Of a DNA stretch of 64,000 nucleotides, positions 52,101-61,220 are shown in pieces. The stretch covers positions 161,394,635-161,458,634 of the forward strand of contig VDFB02047230.1 of NCBI GenBank assembly GCA_007258455.2, read 5' to 3'. Position 1 is the stretch's first letter; every line of letters begins with the position of its first letter. A model generated the notes under the pieces. It was not told the origin of the DNA, made no database searches, and saw only the letters and a program-made list of their open reading frames with translations. This DNA is from Sequoia sempervirens (lineage: Eukaryota > Streptophyta > Pinopsida > Cupressales > Cupressaceae). Made by a program: the position numbers and the translations under genes.

Positions 52101-52580
52101 ACCTGTATTAGAGATTACATTGATGTGACTGACTTGGTGGATGCACATGTTAAAGCCTTGGCTAATGCTCGTCATGGTGAAGTACATATATATAATGTTG
52201 GCACTGGCAAAGGTATGTAATATGTGAGGTTAAACTTGGTTCTTTATTGTTTCTTTCTTGTCAGATTCAATCACCAGTATGATTGAGACTTTCTGTGGAT
52301 CTGCTCATGCATCATTCACATTATTTTCATGTCAACAGGAAGGTCAGTCAAGGAATTTGTAGAAGCTTGTAAGGCTGCAACAGGAGTCAATATTACAGTA
52401 GAGTATCTTGATCGGCGGCCTGGAGATTATGCAGAAGTGTATAGCGATCCCTCCAAAATTTATCAGGAGTTGAACTGGACTGCAAAATATACGGATCTCA
52501 AGAAAAGCCTCAGTATAGCCTGGGATTGGCAGAAAAAGCACCCCAATGGATATGGTTTGCCATCTATGGCCATAATTTGA
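28064..52580 (+). CDS. MUR4: UDP-arabinose 4-epimerase (UDP-D-xylose 4-epimerase), Golgi type II membrane protein; ten coding exons
   Basis: Interconverts UDP-xylose and UDP-arabinopyranose, supplying arabinose for pectin, arabinogalactan and other wall polymers. Joined coding exons: 28064-28124, 31675-31799, 40968-41081, 41263-41370, 41463-41554, 41692-41833, 42017-42111, 42321-42450, 52068-52212, 52339-52580. All introns are GT-AG and the frame is kept, giving 417 residues, close to the family's length of about 419. A short Arg-rich cytosolic tail (starting [10 protein letters not shown]) precedes one membrane helix at about residues 35-51 and then the luminal epimerase domain. This has the NAD-binding loop GGAGYIGS (77-84), the SST motif (194-196) and the catalytic YGKAK (Y220, K224). 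[10 protein letters not shown] and the N-terminal anchor separate it from cytosolic UDP-glucose 4-epimerases. The ATG at 28064 was chosen because its frame gives the family N-terminus and splices in phase 1 to exon 2. No disabling change is seen. Introns 1, 2 and 8 hold repeats and transposons. Confidence 0.93.
28109..29274 (+). repeat. Three tandem copies of a 390-bp repeat spanning the exon 1/intron 1 border
   Basis: Copies begin at 28111, 28501 and 28891 with ACCGGGCTTGATTG|GTGAGT, so each carries the last exon-1 codons and a splice donor plus 370-odd bases of intron. Copies 2 and 3 look identical to 29274. Copy 1 differs from them at about nine positions by eye. Unequal exchange or slippage is the simplest cause; an assembly artefact cannot be excluded for the identical pair. 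Confidence 0.95.
29275..31674 (+). other. Remainder of intron 1
   Basis: No coding or transposon domain is recognised. It contains an imperfect duplication (30107-30315 and 30377-30553). Confidence 0.7.
30107..30553. repeat. Imperfect direct duplication in intron 1
   Basis: The series ACAGCTAGAGAAGCTCA, AGCTTTCA, GATGGATCATGGAGTTTGATC, GAAAAAAGCTCA, ACATTTCATACTAATA occurs twice about 250 bases apart, with diverged spacers. The GATGGATCATGGAGTTTGATC part also resembles stretches of blocks A and B (near 4600, 13690 and 22960), suggesting one dispersed repeat family. Confidence 0.7.
31675..31799 (+). CDS. MUR4: Epimerase coding exon 2 (membrane anchor)
   Basis: Acceptor TTTACAG|GA and donor GTG|GTAAGT. 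The first two bases complete a Gly codon begun in exon 1. Encodes the helix [18 protein letters not shown] second ATG at 31677 could start a shorter product, but the phase-1 splice to exon 1 fits the family better. Confidence 0.9.
33008..33957. mobile_element. Non-autonomous hAT-like element, about 950 bp, in intron 2
   Basis: GTTTGGTT occurs at 33000-33007 and 33958-33965, an 8-bp target duplication as in hAT elements. The left end is CAAAGTTACTGG; the right end read inward is CTATGTTACCCC, an imperfect terminal inverted repeat. A GGGTAT-rich tract follows the left end (33031-33075). 33330-33420 shares the CCRCTTCCGCTAGC/CCACTGCCGCTAGC phrase with the hAT locus at 43.3 kb. No transposase frame is present. 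The right end and its flank are repeated tandemly beyond the element. Confidence 0.65.
33841..34610. repeat. Three tandem units (about 250 bp) spanning a transposon end and its flank
   Basis: GGTGAACC recurs at 33851, 34107 and 34353. Each unit contains the hAT right end (GGTAACATAG or GTTAACATAG), then flank GTTTGGTTGAATTGCTGTAA, then a TTGCCAAGTATGTGATGAAC stretch and ACTTGAGA..TATAAGTTTC. Each also has a G-run of growing length (near 33917, 34161 and 34414-34443). Because the unit includes both element and flank, the amplification followed the insertion. Confidence 0.85.
36361..36425. repeat. Two tandem copies of a 33-bp repeat
   Basis: AATTATAATTAAACAAAAAT begins at 36361 and 36394. Confidence 0.88.
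38504..40410 (+). pseudogene. Decayed Ty1/copia gag-protease remnant in intron 2
   Basis: From the ATG at 38504 the frame gives [20 protein letters not shown] and DLWDIV, the start of a copia-type gag. [19 protein letters not shown] and [10 protein letters not shown] stretch follows, with stops. After a transposon insertion (39125-39827) a zinc-knuckle remnant [16 protein letters not shown] lies near 39910. A protease remnant [11 protein letters not shown] is at about 40165, where the usual D-S/T-G-A is D-S-S-A, followed by a [16 protein letters not shown] pre-integrase-like stretch at about 40350-40400. Integrase, RT and RNase H were not found. It lies in the gene's own orientation and would be removed with the intron. 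Confidence 0.8.
39125..39827. mobile_element. Non-autonomous hAT-like element (703 bp) nested in the copia remnant
   Basis: AATAAATC lies at 39117-39124 and again at 39828-39835, an exact 8-bp target duplication. The left end CAAAGTAGCCGGATAC and the right end read inward CAAAGTTGCATGGACA form an imperfect terminal inverted repeat. Both subterminal regions are crowded with GTATCC/GGATAC motifs in opposing orientation, as expected for transposase binding arrays. The centre is AT-rich and non-coding. Confidence 0.85.
40968..41081 (+). CDS. MUR4: Epimerase coding exon 3 (NAD-binding loop)
   Basis: Acceptor GTTCCAG|TT and donor GTG|GTATGA. Encodes [20 protein letters not shown] and the rest of the first Rossmann strand-helix. 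Confidence 0.95.
41263..41370 (+). CDS. MUR4: Epimerase coding exon 4
   Basis: Acceptor ATTACAG|GA and donor GCT|GTATCC. 36 codons including [10 protein letters not shown] and the FIYADLGD strand. Confidence 0.95.
41463..41554 (+). CDS. MUR4: Epimerase coding exon 5
   Basis: Acceptor AATACAG|GT and donor TTCG|GTATTC. Encodes [16 protein letters not shown], the conserved strand and loop by the cofactor. Ends in phase 2. Confidence 0.95.
41692..41833 (+). CDS. MUR4: Epimerase coding exon 6
   Basis: Acceptor TTTTGTAG|TT and donor CAG|GTAAAT. Encodes YYHNITSNT and the [11 protein letters not shown] active-site strand. Confidence 0.95.
42017..42111 (+). CDS. MUR4: Epimerase coding exon 7 (catalytic Tyr/Lys)
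   Basis: Acceptor TGGTAG|GT and donor TAAG|GTCTGT. Encodes [17 protein letters not shown] with the Y-x-x-x-K catalytic pair. Confidence 0.95.
42321..42450 (+). CDS. MUR4: Epimerase coding exon 8
   Basis: Acceptor AACTACAG|GT and donor AAAG|GTATCA. Encodes [19 protein letters not shown] and [18 protein letters not shown], diagnostic of the UDP-arabinose epimerase branch. Confidence 0.95.
43701..43822. repeat. Two tandem copies of a 61-bp repeat
   Basis: AGAGTCTAGGGGTG begins at 43701 and 43762, each followed by GTGAGTACAGACAA and AACATTTTGACCATT. Confidence 0.85.
43825..45660 (-). pseudogene. hAT transposase pseudogene (BED-finger trace, DUF659, C-terminal part)
   Basis: Read downward from about 45660. 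[12 protein letters not shown] with a following IKSILAHI resembles the BED-finger start. [54 protein letters not shown] and GAMFL match the DUF659 region of plant hAT transposases. [20 protein letters not shown] and [20 protein letters not shown] are C-terminal helices upstream of the dimerisation region. Stops and frame shifts separate the segments, so it is inactive. Confidence 0.8.
47005..48921 (-). pseudogene. Second hAT transposase pseudogene (DUF659 to dimerisation region)
   Basis: The highest-coordinate part (48921-48625) reads [20 protein letters not shown], then [20 protein letters not shown], then [18 protein letters not shown], the DUF659 core. [20 protein letters not shown] follows near 48490-48410. 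The low-coordinate end (about 47130-47005) reads [17 protein letters not shown], the C-terminal dimerisation signature. Between them a 514-bp segment is duplicated in tandem and frames are broken. It is separate from the 43.8-45.7 kb copy because both contain the DUF659 region. Confidence 0.8.
47476..48497. repeat. Tandem duplication of about 514 bp inside the hAT pseudogene
   Basis: GCTCTCTAGAAATTGGAAAG starts at 47476 and 47990. Both units end with CATTTTGGCAATATCCTCAA. They differ by a modest number of substitutions and small indels, so the duplication is younger than the decay of the transposase. Confidence 0.9.
49617..49722. repeat. Two tandem copies of a 53-bp repeat
   Basis: AATAAAACACACTGAAATAA begins at 49617 and 49670. 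The two units look identical. Confidence 0.92.
51690..51811. repeat. Two tandem copies of a 61-bp repeat
   Basis: ACATGGTGGAAGCAAGTACA begins at 51690 and 51751. The two units look identical. They lie about 260 bases before the exon 9 acceptor. Confidence 0.92.
52068..52212 (+). CDS. MUR4: Epimerase coding exon 9
   Basis: Acceptor TTGCAG|GT and donor AAAG|GTATGT, after a 9.6-kb intron. Encodes [20 protein letters not shown] and VGTGKG. Confidence 0.95.
52339..52580 (+). CDS. MUR4: Epimerase coding exon 10 (C-terminus and stop)
   Basis: Acceptor TCAACAG|GA. Encodes [27 protein letters not shown] and the C-terminal helix [21 protein letters not shown] at 52578-52580. Confidence 0.95.
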
Positions 52581-52960
52581 TTGTCTTATGTTACACAGAG
52601 TTTAGTATTGATCTGTTGCAATTCATTGGTAAGAAATGCCCTTGGTTATCCTACTATTCTGGGATATGCCAAACTTGATTCGAATGTACAGTATATCAGG
52701 AAGTGAAAATGGGCATTTTTAGGAAATAAGTGGCTAGAGGAATATTTATTGAGCTTATTCTTTTCATCCAGCCGAGATGCTTGGTGAAGATCTATTCCAT
52801 TTATTAGTATTCCAGGGGTGAGGTGTGCATTTTACAAAGATGCAGATCCTATAGATTTTGTATGTTTATGGAAACTAGTCAAGCAAAGGTTCTGCTTCGA
52901 ATTCCATTGTAAACTTTAGCAAGGTTAGGAGTTTAGAGCCATGTGAAAAGTGTTATTTTT
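52581..52960 (+). other. Probable 3' untranslated region of the epimerase gene
   Basis: Follows the TGA directly. No AATAAA is seen in the next 380 bases; AATAAG near 52723 and TTGTAA near 52908 are possible weak plant polyadenylation elements. The end is not determined. Confidence 0.4.
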
Positions 52961-55900
52961 CGAATGGGAAGCATTCATTAAATTTTAGAAGTAAAAACTG
53001 TGGGCAATGCATGATGATGTTACATTGGAATAATATTATGAACTCGAAACTCAGGAGTGGTCAAAACAACCTCGAAAAGTGATAACTATTCCCCATCAAC
53101 ATGGCCAACGAAATCTGAAGATGTTCTTAAAAAATGACTAATGAACTAAAGGGCTCGTGAATAGTTTCACCAACTGGGTGGCCCATATAGAATACTGTTA
53201 TAGAACATGACTAATGTTTTAGGAAATTATAAATTATTAGTACTGTTGACCTTTCTTGTAGATTGTTTTGAAAATGGCTGAAAAGGAAAAGGCTGCAACC
53301 AATGTGACAAGAAGAATAAAATAATTACTAGTACAAATATTGGCGATCTATACAGCAATCAACAGTACCTCTCTCTTAGAGTTGGCCCAAAATGTTTGGA
53401 ACTAAATGTCCTGTAATTTAAAATGTCATTTCCAGGAACTCAAGTTCCTGTGACATAAATGTTGATAAAAAGTTCATGTTGGACTCACTTTCAGATTAAG
53501 AATTCCTTGAATTTAGTTGCCTTGACAACAATGTTGCTCAAGAATTACTTTTCTTGAATATGTTCAGCAAAGATTATTTCTAAATATGTTCCACAATGCT
53601 ATGGAGTTGCATATGGTGTGCTTTTCAATGATCTTGAAGAGCATTGGGATTTTCATTATGCATCCCAAACTCTAGGTACTTTGTATCATCTACCCTCCTA
53701 TAGTTTGCCTTTCAGCACCCAATTATCCTTTACTCTTAGTTTTATCACTCCCATTTCTATCGCCCATGCTCATTCTTTTCACATCCTTCATGTCTGTCAA
53801 CCCTTATCTACTTGATCCATCGCTACACCAATAAAGGTTTTATCTGTAGATATGTTATTGTAGGGTAGTAGTTTTATTTCCCTGCAATATTATACCAGTA
53901 TCAAAGTGTCAAAAGATGAAATTATGCTAAAAAAATTAAAGCCTTTCGTATAATTTTTTTCAATACCTATGTACCATCCATAAAGGCATATTGTTTGAAG
54001 CGTGGCCATGTGCACTAAGCTTGTCTCGAAAGTCTCTTCAACATGGTAGATTATAGTAGACAAAATTTTCGTATCATATACTAGCAAATGTAAAATGATT
54101 GCCATTATTTGACTTACTGTTACAATCCTAGAAACCACATATTATTTTGGTGAATAGGATCGTCTTTGTTGATTTGCTTATCAATCTATTAAACATTCCT
54201 AGAATCACCCATGTTAATCATGAAATGAGAATTTACTATCAACGTCCAAATATATTTAAAACAAATAAACAGAGTAAATAGTGCTAGAAAATTTAACCTT
54301 TACTATTTTTTGTTGTAAACACCAAACCTGCACAAGCTAATAAGAGATCATCAAATAAGAGTCAAACATGTTAGAAAAACAAATCCAATGTTCCCTATAA
54401 AATTCTTTAACCAAAATCACTAGAAAGCATGAAATAACAAGAAATTGAACAAAGTAAAACATGTAATCTAAATAAAATCAGTTAAACCTCTATCCCATAG
54501 GGGGAGTGGTGCTCCTTTGATATGGAAATAAGCCCTTTTCCGATCCCTTTGATAAGCTTGATGAAGTGCATATGATTCAAATATGAAATTGACTATAATC
54601 TATAGCTAAAATGTTTGAAAATGATGAAAAACTATGGAGTGAAATGTCTATGGTGATAATGTTCAAAGTTGTGGATGAAAATGGATTTGATAAAGCCAAT
54701 TGCCTTCAAAAATAGTGATAGCAATTGGATGATTGATGGATGAAATGAGCATAATGACTTTGCATGGATTGTGAATGCATATTGTGAAAAAAATGCTTTT
54801 ATTTATAGAAGCCAAGGGTTGAAGAATGAGAGGATTTGATGAATGTGGGATAAAATGGGAGCCAATGAGAAAGTGCAAAGTGTCACAATTCTATTAGAGG
54901 AAGTTGAAGTTCATTTTGGGAAATGTGTGAGTGGAAGAGGATGAAAGAGAAATAAATGAAAATGGTTGAGGATTTGAAAGGTTGTAAAAGGAATTGAATG
55001 AATATGGTTGAAATTTGGGAGGATGTAAGAGAAGTTATTGTATTTGTAAGAGGAGTTATTGTAGATGTGAAAGGTTTTTAAAAACCTTTGGAGAGAAATT
55101 GAATGAAAAGTTGTTGAGATGAATATTCTTTAGAATATGCTTTTGTGAGGATAAATAGAGGAATTATTTAATTAAAAAAAATGAATTTCATGTGCAATCT
55201 AGTTAGTTGACCATTGATTGATTTAACTAGATTGAGCACGGAAACACAGGGCAAAATTCCACCACCTGTCACTGTTTTTATTATCATTCTCCTCTTTGCA
55301 TTCGTGATGAGTGATGGTGGTTCCTTCTCATCACCCATCATGGATTTGAAGACTCTCCTCATTGTATTCCCAATGAGAGATGGCAGCATTTTTTGTATCG
55401 GACATCGCCATTTGGTTTCTCCATTTTCTCTTTGCATTAGCGAAAATACAAAAATAGAGCAATGAAAAAGTCAAAGACCGTGAGTGAACGCCATGAGAAT
55501 AATATAGAAGTTGTAGAAGGAGAAATGGCAACAATCCAAAATGGAAGCTCTTCAAAATTCTTGAATTAATGAAACACTCGGAACACATCCTAACATTGTA
55601 AGCTTTGTTGTATCCTAGGCACATGTAGTCATGCAGGTTTAGCAGTTGAGGGTTGCGCATACTTCACACATCAATAACCCTTAATGCATTATATAGATAG
55701 TTGATCATATAAGAATATAGGCTGAGAATTTCCAGCAACACTGTACTTTTTGGATCCTACACATGCTGCGACTTATGCTCTTCTAAAAACATTTGTATAG
55801 AAGCAATAGTTGTGGTGAGGTTCCAAAGCAAGGCCGGTGGGTGAAGATGAATGTCGAGCTTAATGATGTAGCAGCCAAGTAAACACCTCAAATGTTGTGG

Positions 55901-57520
55901 ATTCATTGCGAAGGCCATGAAAATGGTAATAAGGCAAAAGATTCAAAGCGTAGGACACTAGCAAAGCAAAAGTCGAGAAAGATACTAATTGTTTCCATAA
56001 GTTGAATAAAAATCTAAAGATGATTACAACTTTTATACAAATGCATGTACAAGACAAAGAGTTCTTACTCCCAACAAATCTAAAATAAAGCAAAAAGGAA
56101 AATTATATCTTTAAACATATGTTTTGCTGTTGTTCATAAAATATGATGCTAAATATGCATACCACCGATTGGAGGGGAAGTGTATCAATGCAATAATCCA
56201 TTTCAGCTCCACTTTGGAAACATCAACGTTATCCCTTGAGTGACGCCTATCAAGTTTCTATAACTAAAAAACCAACAAAACAACACATCATTAAGTTTTT
56301 TTCTTCTAAAAAGAACAATTGCAAGCACAGAGCGATACAAGTGGAAACATCACCTTAGCCAGCTTTAGCAAGCAACTTCGGTATCCCAATAAAGGGGTCG
56401 AGATTACTTAGAAAATACTGTAGACTCAATAGCTTTATTAGTGTGTAAAATGGAGATAATACATAGCGTTAACTACTTGGTAGTTTTTGAGGCGCATACA
56501 CATTCTCTTCACTACCAGGGTTCACAAATATTGGTATAAAAGTATATCTAATTATACATATATGTTTATATCATTAAGATCACACTAACTTGTATTGTTG
56601 AACAAACAATGATTAAAATAAAAAAGAAACAATAAGATGGGATCAATCAAGAACTCTGAGCAACATCAGTGATGGCAGGGAGAAAACCATCCAAAACATA
56701 ACGAAAATCACATATAAAATACACGCGCTGTTTCCAGGTAGTTAAATCAATTAAGGTTCATTTTCAGAAATAGAGAGAATTCGATTGCATTAATTGGAGA
56801 AACAAAACAAGAACAAAGCCAACCTGGATCCAATGCTGGCTGGGAAGGAAACTCGATGCCGAGATCAATCTTCTGTTGCAACAACTTTTTCGCAATCCCC
56901 AATCAATCTTTCCAACAATCCCCCAATTTCCCATAAAATTTTATAGCATATGAAATTTTCTTGCAGACAAAATTTTCTTCCTCGAAACAAAAATCAATAA
57001 TCCTCCTAAATCTCTTGAAAAGATAACTATTTACAAAAGGAAGGTTGTTTGATTTTTGAAAGCAAAAATCTAATAAAAATCTCAAAAATCTCAAAAAAAA
57101 CATCAAGTTTCTTTTTGACAATTAGTTTGAAGTTATGCATGTGCTCCATAAAAATCCTTTTTATCTTTTTATATTATTTTTACTTTTTATCAATTATCCC
57201 TTCCATTTTAATTTTAATTTTATATTATAATATCTTATCACACTTTTAATTTATTATCAACTATAATTTTTAATAAATATATATTTATATTTAATCATCA
57301 AGGTGCCCTTTTAACTTAATAATTTATTTTAATACATTAATTAACCAAGACAATATTTATCAAACAAATTTAAATTAAACAAACCGAATATCAACAACAA
57401 TTACCTAAACTCTAACCAGGGTCAAGAAATAAGACCAACTGACCACAAACATCAGACAACACTGATGAGGTGATAGGCTAGATACTCATCCTCTTCGAGG
57501 ATGATGGCTAGGGTAGGGGA
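52961..57520. other. Gene-free spacer downstream of the epimerase gene
   Basis: Unique-looking AT-rich DNA. Short open frames at 53618-53815 and 55168-55660 have no recognisable domain; the latter sits in DNA with repeated CTCTTTGCATT and GAGTGATGG-like phrases. Nothing coding is supported. Confidence 0.5.
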
Positions 57521-58001
57521 CTAAATTTATCTCTGAACAATTGTTCCATTGGGTTTAAGACATGCTCAAACCTACCAATTTAGGTGGAGTTGGTGCCTAG
57601 TACCTGCAACCTGCAACGCACAAAATGGTCGTGCATATATGTAATCATACAAATAGGTGCAGCGTGAAAGGAAATCACAACGTAGTAGGGTACTCACAAG
57701 CGAGTAATGCAACGCTGTCCCTTTCACCCAAACACATCAATTTGAACAACACCTAGTAATCAAATCAATTCATAACGATCAGCTACATAGCAATTAGAAT
57801 GTTAATCACATAATGATCATGATAAAATAATCACATACTGATCAGCATAATGCATCTAACATCATATACCGTATCATAAAATATATCAACTATTTAACAT
57901 CATTAGTACAGACCTTAAATACCCCTAATATTTTACCTTCATCTCCAAGTTTCGAAGCCAAACTATCTGCACATCCATGGTGAGAATGGAGGGGCACTAC
58001 A
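57520..58001 (-). repeat. 3' end of a second, diverged gypsy-type LTR (minus orientation)
   Basis: Shares order and short motifs with the LTR at 6660-7171: GGGTTTAAGAC, AGACCT/AAACCT, GGTGGAGT, CTGCAACC, a GGG-ACTC-CAAGCGAGT-ATGCAA core near 57690, and a terminal GGAGGGGCACTACA ending at 58001. AATCCCCCTTCTCT follows directly, which on the minus strand is a polypurine tract. The other end of the LTR was not located. It may be a solo or truncated LTR. Confidence 0.6.
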
Positions 58002-58270
58002 AATCCCCCTTCTCTACATTTTTGGTGAACCTGATGTGAACATCTTGTGTTTGTTTCTTGGTAATTGGGAATCTTTCTCTCATTTCCTAAGTGCATTGTA
58101 GATTTGTGTTTCATTAAGTGTGTAGCTTTGCAACCCAATCTACGATCCCTAGATACGTACTTAGAAGAACTCTTAGATATTTCAAAGCAGAATTTGGGTA
58201 GGTCTTTATCTGCAAATTAGTAATATAATCTTCTACATCATATGAGTTAGTCCCATTTGAGTACCTGAAC

Positions 58271-58762
58271 ATGGTTTTGTTCACGCATATCCCTCCTCTT
58301 GAAAATGTGAGTGCATCACTTGACATAACATTCACCTCACATGATGAGCCTCTTAATAAGGAGCCTTCCTTGCTATACATTGCTACTCAGATTAATGAAA
58401 ATGTTGTAAATGGCATCTTAGTTGATTCGATGATTCAGGTTAATGTGATAACATAAGAGACTCTATTTATAAATAGCTTACATAAAGAAAGATACGAAAA
58501 GTCAAAAACCACCCTAAATACACACGATGGACTCTTTGTTGCCCCTATGGGCTCTATTTCTTTATCAGTCTTAGTAGGACCCAAGGCTATTGATGTCTCA
58601 TTTATTATCATTCCAGAGTCTAACATATTCGGAGTTCAGTTGGACATTCCCTGGCTAGCCTTTGTGAATGACATCACCTCTATGGTTCATAAATGTTTAA
58701 AGTTCCCTCATGAAGGTACCATGCATGTGGTGCACGATACTGTCTATAAACCGCTAGTGTAA
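58271..58762 (+). pseudogene. Gypsy retropepsin-region remnant
   Basis: The frame reads YIATQINENVVNGILVDSMI, where the usual catalytic D-S/T-G-A is changed to DSM, then a TAA near 58456. The same frame then continues with SLHKERYEKSKTTLNTHDG, FVAPMGSISLSVLVGPKAI, VQLDIPWLAFVNDITSMVHK and FPHEGTMHVVHDTVYKPLV. The order resembles the aspartic-protease region of plant Ty3/gypsy polyproteins (LVDxGAxxN ... LGxPWL). The altered active site and the stop mean it is dead. It lies 270 bases after the LTR end but in the opposite orientation, so it probably belongs to another copy. Confidence 0.6.
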
Positions 58763-59368
58763 AGTGGGGGTTTCTCACTAGATCACTTCTGGCCTGCCCC
58801 AATTGGACCTCTCCCTCCTAGGGGAGATTTGTTATATAAGGCTTATATGAAATATAAGATTAGGGTCTCAATGCCAAAGACTAGTTATCTGGTGTCTCAT
58901 TAAGCTATCTTAGTAAAATCCTCTATGATAGCACAACAAGAAGTTGCCTTTTCTGCCTTGTCCAAGGGAAAGGGGAAACTTGCTCACACTCTAGAGCCTT
59001 CTTCTTTTGTGTCTACAATTCCATATTCTTCTACTTTTTGTACTACTACGACATCTTTGGCTCCCACTCCCATGCCTTGCATGGGAAGTGTGATGGTGCC
59101 CGCATGGCGAAAAGTGAAGCATTAGGTTTTTGAGCTTCTTGTGCTACCCACGGTGTAACAACCACTATTTATGGTAGGGGGAATTCTTCCTGCGGAGTTG
59201 TTTCAGCTTCTCAGCCTCTGTGGTCTCCTACTGTTCCTCTACCTGTTATGCCTTGCATAACCACCCCATTTTGTTTTTGGTCAAAATGGGCCCCCCTTGT
59301 GTTTTTTTTGTTCTTGCTGTTTTTGTTTGGGTCTTAGGAGTTGTTCTTTCTCCTCCTAAGTCCTTATT

Positions 59369-59935
59369 CCTTTTGTCTGGCGGAAGTGGAGCTGGAATGG
59401 AAACTGGACTTGGAACTTTGTTAAGGTTCCAAATTCGGATTCGGTTCTAGTCCCAACCTTGTTCTTGTCTTGTTTGTTTTTCTTTGTCTGTTTGTTTCAC
59501 CTTGCACTCTTGGGTTCGTTTCTCCCTTGAGTTGTCTTTTGTTTGTTCGCAGTTTCTTTTCCCCTTGGTGGAAGCGGAACTGAAAACGAAACTGAACTTG
59601 GAACTTTGCGAAAAGTTTTGGATCTGGTTTTGGTTACGATCCTACTCCCGCTCATTTGCTTTGTGTTTTTGTCCCCATTTGCATCTTGCTTGGGATGGGT
59701 TTTGTTTTGATCCCATTTCCTTTTGTTTTCCTTTTCTTGTCTCGGTGTTCATTCTTTTGGCAGGAGTGGAACTAGAAATAGAACAGAACTTTGAAACTTT
59801 GCAAAAAGTTTTGAATCCGGTTTTGACTCCGATTCCACCCTCGTTCCTTTGTTGTCGTTTTCCTTGCCGCGGGGCCAGAACCGGAACCAGAATGGAATGT
59901 GGAGCTTACATCAAGTTCCTAATTCCATTTCAACT
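59369..59935. repeat. GGAAC-rich fold-back repeat, about three tandem units of about 190 bp
   Basis: Units near 59375, 59568 and 59759 open with GGMRGARTGGARCTGRAA-like sequence and a GGAACTTTG. A TTCGG/TCTGG/TCCGG-TTYYG-type complementary stretch follows, so each can form an imperfect hairpin of about 80 bases. Pyrimidine-rich DNA fills the rest. Related pieces lie at 59871, 60807 and 60919. A 191-codon open frame crosses the array but follows the repeat and carries no domain. Confidence 0.6.
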
Positions 59936-61220
59936 TTGTTTCCGCTTCCGTTTTACCTCTAAACATATGTTGATGTTGTGTACTTGTCACGTTTCGATTC
60001 CGCGCCCGACCAATCACATTTATTGCATTAATTACAACCTCTTCACACACGCAAAATGAATTTTAAACTTTAATCTAGGTTAATCGGCTCATTATTATTT
60101 ATGCCTAATTTGTTTTAGCAAACCAGAGCTAAGAAAGCATGAAAAAGGAGCACAATTTGGTCGGGGGAAAACATCTGCAAGCGGATTTAGATCGAGTTTC
60201 ATCCTATTTGGTAGCATTCTGAGGTAGGTGGGTCTTGGCCCCCATTCCGTTTTGTTGTTTTCCTGTTTCCTGTTCGTGGTGTTCCTCACGCGTTCACGTG
60301 AACTTTCTCGTGAATCTTCGTGTGTTTTTGTTTGTGTTTCGCTTGCTTTTTTCTATTTTTGTTTTGTCTTTCCTTCCGTTTCCCATTTTCTTTTTGTCTT
60401 TTTCCATTCGTTTTTGTCGGTCTCCTATCGTTTTCCCATTTTGGTGGTATCTGCACTGCCGTGCCCCGTGCCCTAGTTTTAACTAGGGTTTCGTTTTGAG
60501 GGATCTTCTGTGTTTTAAAAGTGTTTGAATCTATTTGACGACCCCTTTGATCCTATTATTGTGTCGAGTTAATGGTTTTGACGTCAGGGTTTTGGTGTCC
60601 TAATTTCTATAAGTCGACGAGTCGCGCAATCTAGGGTTTGTGCATTGACCTTTACAATATCGTGCCCTAAAAAGTTCAAATTTGGTTTTGTCCTGTTAAG
60701 GGTGAGGTTAAACCCCTTATTTAAAGTTTCCTTATGGTTTCATGTGACCTAAGTCTGAAGTCAGTGTGACCGTGTGTTTAAATGTGTTTCATTTGAATAA
60801 TAAATTGGTGGAAGCGGATCCGAGAATGAACTTTTCCCATAAGTGTTTGCATAAGAATCAATTCCCAAAATGATCTCGCTTCTGATGAATGTTGATTCTG
60901 GTCTACACCCTTATTCTTTTGGCAAAAGTGGAACCTGAGTGGGAAACAAACTTGGAACCATCAGCTGGTTCTGGGTCTGGTTTCCATTCTGATCTCGGTT
61001 TCGGTCTCGTCTCGATTCTGATCCCGATCTCGCTTATGTTAAAAGGCTTTTTGTTCCTGATTCTCTCTTGGCTCCGCTTCTGGTAAGTGAAAAATTTGAC
61101 TAAGTATGTAGAGTTTCCTTGGATGAATAAAAGATGATATGAAAGGTAATATCGATGTAATGGTTTCCAAGTCTTTGTTGATCTAATATAGGATTGTTCT
61201 GCAAGAGTGAAAAATTTTAG
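59936..61220. other. Pyrimidine-rich, non-coding retroelement-like DNA
   Basis: Contains a T/C-rich tract (60240-60450), an ACTAGGGTTTCG motif near 60482, and more GGAAC/GGTTC fold-back pieces at 60807 and 60915-61080. It may be the LTR or leader of the gag element that follows, but no LTR ends were identified. Confidence 0.4.

Noticed and set aside
55168..55660. Overlapping open frames of about 80-110 codons on both strands
   Set aside because: No family signature; both strands are open because of local composition and short internal repeats.
59484..60059. 191-codon open frame on the plus strand
   Set aside because: It follows the GGAAC fold-back repeat and a pyrimidine-rich spacer. Composition is dominated by Phe, Leu, Cys and Ser, and no domain is visible.
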